Assembly (NCBI GenBank): GCA_030590715.1 | Contig: JAUVCU010000063.1 | Coordinates: 1-7,727, forward strand | DNA: 7,727 nt | Direction of reading: 5' to 3' | Source: Lentisphaeria bacterium | GTDB lineage: Bacteria > Verrucomicrobiota > Lentisphaeria > Victivallales > JAUVCU01 | Shown here: positions 6,714-7,727 of the stretch, piece by piece | Position numbering within the stretch: position 1 is the first letter of the stretch | How the letters are laid out: each line of letters starts with the position of its first letter | Made by a program: the position numbers and the translations under genes | The notes under the pieces: generated by a model | The model's database searches: none | What the model saw: only the letters and a program-made list of their open reading frames with translations | What the model was told of the DNA's origin: nothing

Positions 6714-7034
6714 AATTTCATTTGTTACGCTTTGCTGATATTTGTTGATGTTGTTCCTCTGGCTATTCCCGTTATTGTCGAGCCGCCAACCATTGGAGCA
6801 CTTCTTGTCTCTGCAAGCGAGATTCAAGGAGTACAATTACAGATACTTGGCATTCTGGCATTGTTTTTCGCAACTGGTAGCCTGGTAATAATCTTTATGC
6901 TTGGTTTGTTTATTGAACGGGCAGTTGGACACCTAGTAATCAATATACTAAGCAAAATAACAGGTCTGATATTGGCTGCCTTATCAGCTCAAATGGGGAT
7001 GAGTGGTATTAAGCATTTTTTTCAGCCGACTTAA
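6714..7034 (+). pseudogene. MarC-family membrane protein, C-terminal half only
   Basis: The frame reads DVVPLAIPVIVEPPTIGALLV, then two hydrophobic segments (near LQILGILALFFATGSLVIIF), then HLVINILSKITGLILAALSAQMG. This matches the second half of MarC-family (NAAT) integral membrane proteins, whose central motif is PLAIPLLAGPGAI. Normal members are about 200-215 residues with six helices. Here only about 95 residues and roughly three helices remain. The frame is blocked by a stop at 6711-6713 and the sequence before it shows no MarC similarity. The only early start is a TTG at 6732 without a clear ribosome binding site. The central motif itself is worn, with VEPPTI in place of AGPGAI. It is most likely a remnant left by deletion of the 5' half, though expression as a small membrane protein cannot be ruled out. 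The flavodoxin gene starts 21 bp after it. Confidence 0.75.
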
Positions 7035-7043
7035 TTATAAACT

Positions 7044-7048
7044 TGGAG
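7044..7048 (+). promoter_or_regulatory. Ribosome binding site of the flavodoxin-fold gene
   Basis: TGGAG ends 7 nt before the GTG at 7056. It decides this non-ATG start, which also places the conserved first strand (KVVGVIGSY) at the N-terminus. Confidence 0.65.
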
Positions 7049-7055
7049 AACAATA

Positions 7056-7661
7056 GTGAAGGTTGTAGGGGTTATAGGAAGTTATCGAGTTGATGGTGTT
7101 ATTGCATCTCTTGTTAAGGAAACGCTCGCCGCGGCAGAAGAGCAGGGAGCGCAGACAACGCTGGTCTATCTCAAGGACTGTCATATCGAATTCTGTACCA
7201 ACTGCAGAATGTGTACCCAGGCTGCGGAAAAGGAGCCCTTACCGTTTTTTTTCGAGTATGATATGAACGGAATTCTTCAGCAATGCCCAGATGCAGATGC
7301 CCTGGTCATTGCTGCACCGGTCAACTTCTTTGCTATTAAAGCATTAACAAAGCGCTTTATTGAGCAACTTTTACCGTTCTCTTATTGGCCACGGGGTACA
7401 CGAACTAGTCCTAGGTTGAGAAGCTACAAACGCTTAAAGCTATCAGTGCAGATTTATTCAGCGGCAATGCCTGTAATTTTTGGAAGGCTTTTTAGAGGCA
7501 GTATGAGATCTCTCCAGATCATATCCCGCATTTTAGGAGCGAAACCAGTGACAACAATCTTCACCGGCATGTCTGCAATTAATGAAACAGACAAGGCATC
7601 TACAAAAGCTCTGAGTAAGGCACGCAAAGCCGGGACAAAACTCACCTCTAAAAGATTATGA
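7056..7661 (+). CDS. Flavodoxin-fold NAD(P)H-dependent oxidoreductase (FMN reductase/iron-sulfur flavoprotein family)
   Basis: This 201-residue cytoplasmic protein has the flavodoxin-like fold of NADPH-dependent FMN reductases and related iron-sulfur flavoproteins, which bind FMN and shuttle electrons. The first strand and phosphate loop read KVVGVIGSYRVDGVIASLV (2-20), where GSxRxxGxT is usual. A Cys motif C47-x2-C50-x2-C53 follows (FCTNCRMC), then YDMNGILQQCPDADALVIAAPVNFF (68-92), which is the usual DDM...AD..i..sPvyf segment. The fourth, closely spaced Cys typical of iron-sulfur flavoproteins is missing, since the next is C77, so a [4Fe-4S] cluster is uncertain. The usual SPVYFG is APVNFF, and the phosphate loop is also unusual. 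The C-terminal part is basic (KALSKARKAGTKLTSKRL). The stop overlaps the start of the next gene (ATGA), implying coupled translation with a methyltransferase. Substrate and partner are unknown. Confidence 0.8.
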   Translation: MKVVGVIGSYRVDGVIASLVKETLAAAEEQGAQTTLVYLKDCHIEFCTNCRMCTQAAEKEPLPFFFEYDMNGILQQCPDADALVIAAPVNFFAIKALTKRFIEQLLPFSYWPRGTRTSPRLRSYKRLKLSVQIYSAAMPVIFGRLFRGSMRSLQIISRILGAKPVTTIFTGMSAINETDKASTKALSKARKAGTKLTSKRL

Positions 7662-7727
7662 ACAGGTCGGATGCTTTTGACAATTATTCTCTCGAATATG
7701 ATACGTGGTTTGAACTCCATAAAAAAC
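7658..7727 (+). CDS. Class I SAM-dependent methyltransferase, N-terminal fragment cut by window edge
   Basis: Twenty-three codons are visible: an ATG overlapping the flavodoxin stop, then FDNYSLEYDTWFELHKK. The pattern FDxYxxEYDxWFExH is typical of the start of small class I methyltransferases of the UbiE/methyltransferase-11 type. The SAM-binding loop lies beyond the window, so the assignment rests on this short N-terminus alone. No separate ribosome binding site is evident, in keeping with coupling to the upstream gene. Confidence 0.55.
   Translation, partial: MNRSDAFDNYSLEYDTWFELHKK

Noticed and set aside
6567..6836. 89-codon minus-strand frame across the nfnB end
   Set aside because: It overlaps nfnB and the MarC remnant, and shows no motif or credible start.

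Overview
The window is a low-GC bacterial segment (roughly 40% GC by eye). Its content suggests an anaerobe: an NfnAB-type electron-bifurcating transhydrogenase pair, a COG1237-type metallo-hydrolase, a low-potential-type flavodoxin, and a PEP phosphotransferase enzyme I. A sulfate-reducer-like Desulfobacterota or a similar anaerobe is a plausible source. That is inference, because no rRNA or other phylogenetic marker is present.

Layout, left to right. (1) Positions 1-1419, minus strand: the N-terminal 473 residues of PTS enzyme I, cut by the window edge. (2) Positions 1420-2205: no intact gene. It holds an AT-rich spacer and then the decayed remains of a plus-strand cation diffusion facilitator (CDF) metal transporter, readable only by joining four frame segments. 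(3) Positions 2206-3702, minus strand: a two-gene unit, with a metallo-beta-lactamase-fold hydrolase of the MJ0301/COG1237 type followed 30 bp later by an uncharacterised six-helix membrane protein rich in conserved-looking His/Cys motifs. (4) Positions 3703-3951: a divergent intergenic region with a good sigma70-like promoter facing right. (5) Positions 3952-6631, plus strand: a tight three-gene operon made of a TrmO/TsaA-family protein, a divergent NfnA-like flavin/[2Fe-2S] subunit and a conventional NfnB-like subunit. (6) Positions 6714-7034: the C-terminal half of a MarC-family membrane protein, missing its first half. (7) Positions 7056-7727: a flavodoxin-fold oxidoreductase overlapping by ATGA the start of a SAM-dependent methyltransferase that runs off the window.

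The core of interest is the divergent pair of transcription units in the middle. One side links an MBL hydrolase to an unknown membrane protein. The other links a TrmO-like protein to an Nfn-type complex. In the small Nfn subunit the FAD and [2Fe-2S] motifs are kept, but the glycine-rich NAD(H)-binding loop is replaced by an unrelated sequence. This suggests a bifurcating or transhydrogenase-like enzyme with a changed electron partner. Two of the transporter genes in the window (CDF and MarC) are remnants, so the flanks look like decaying DNA around a conserved core.
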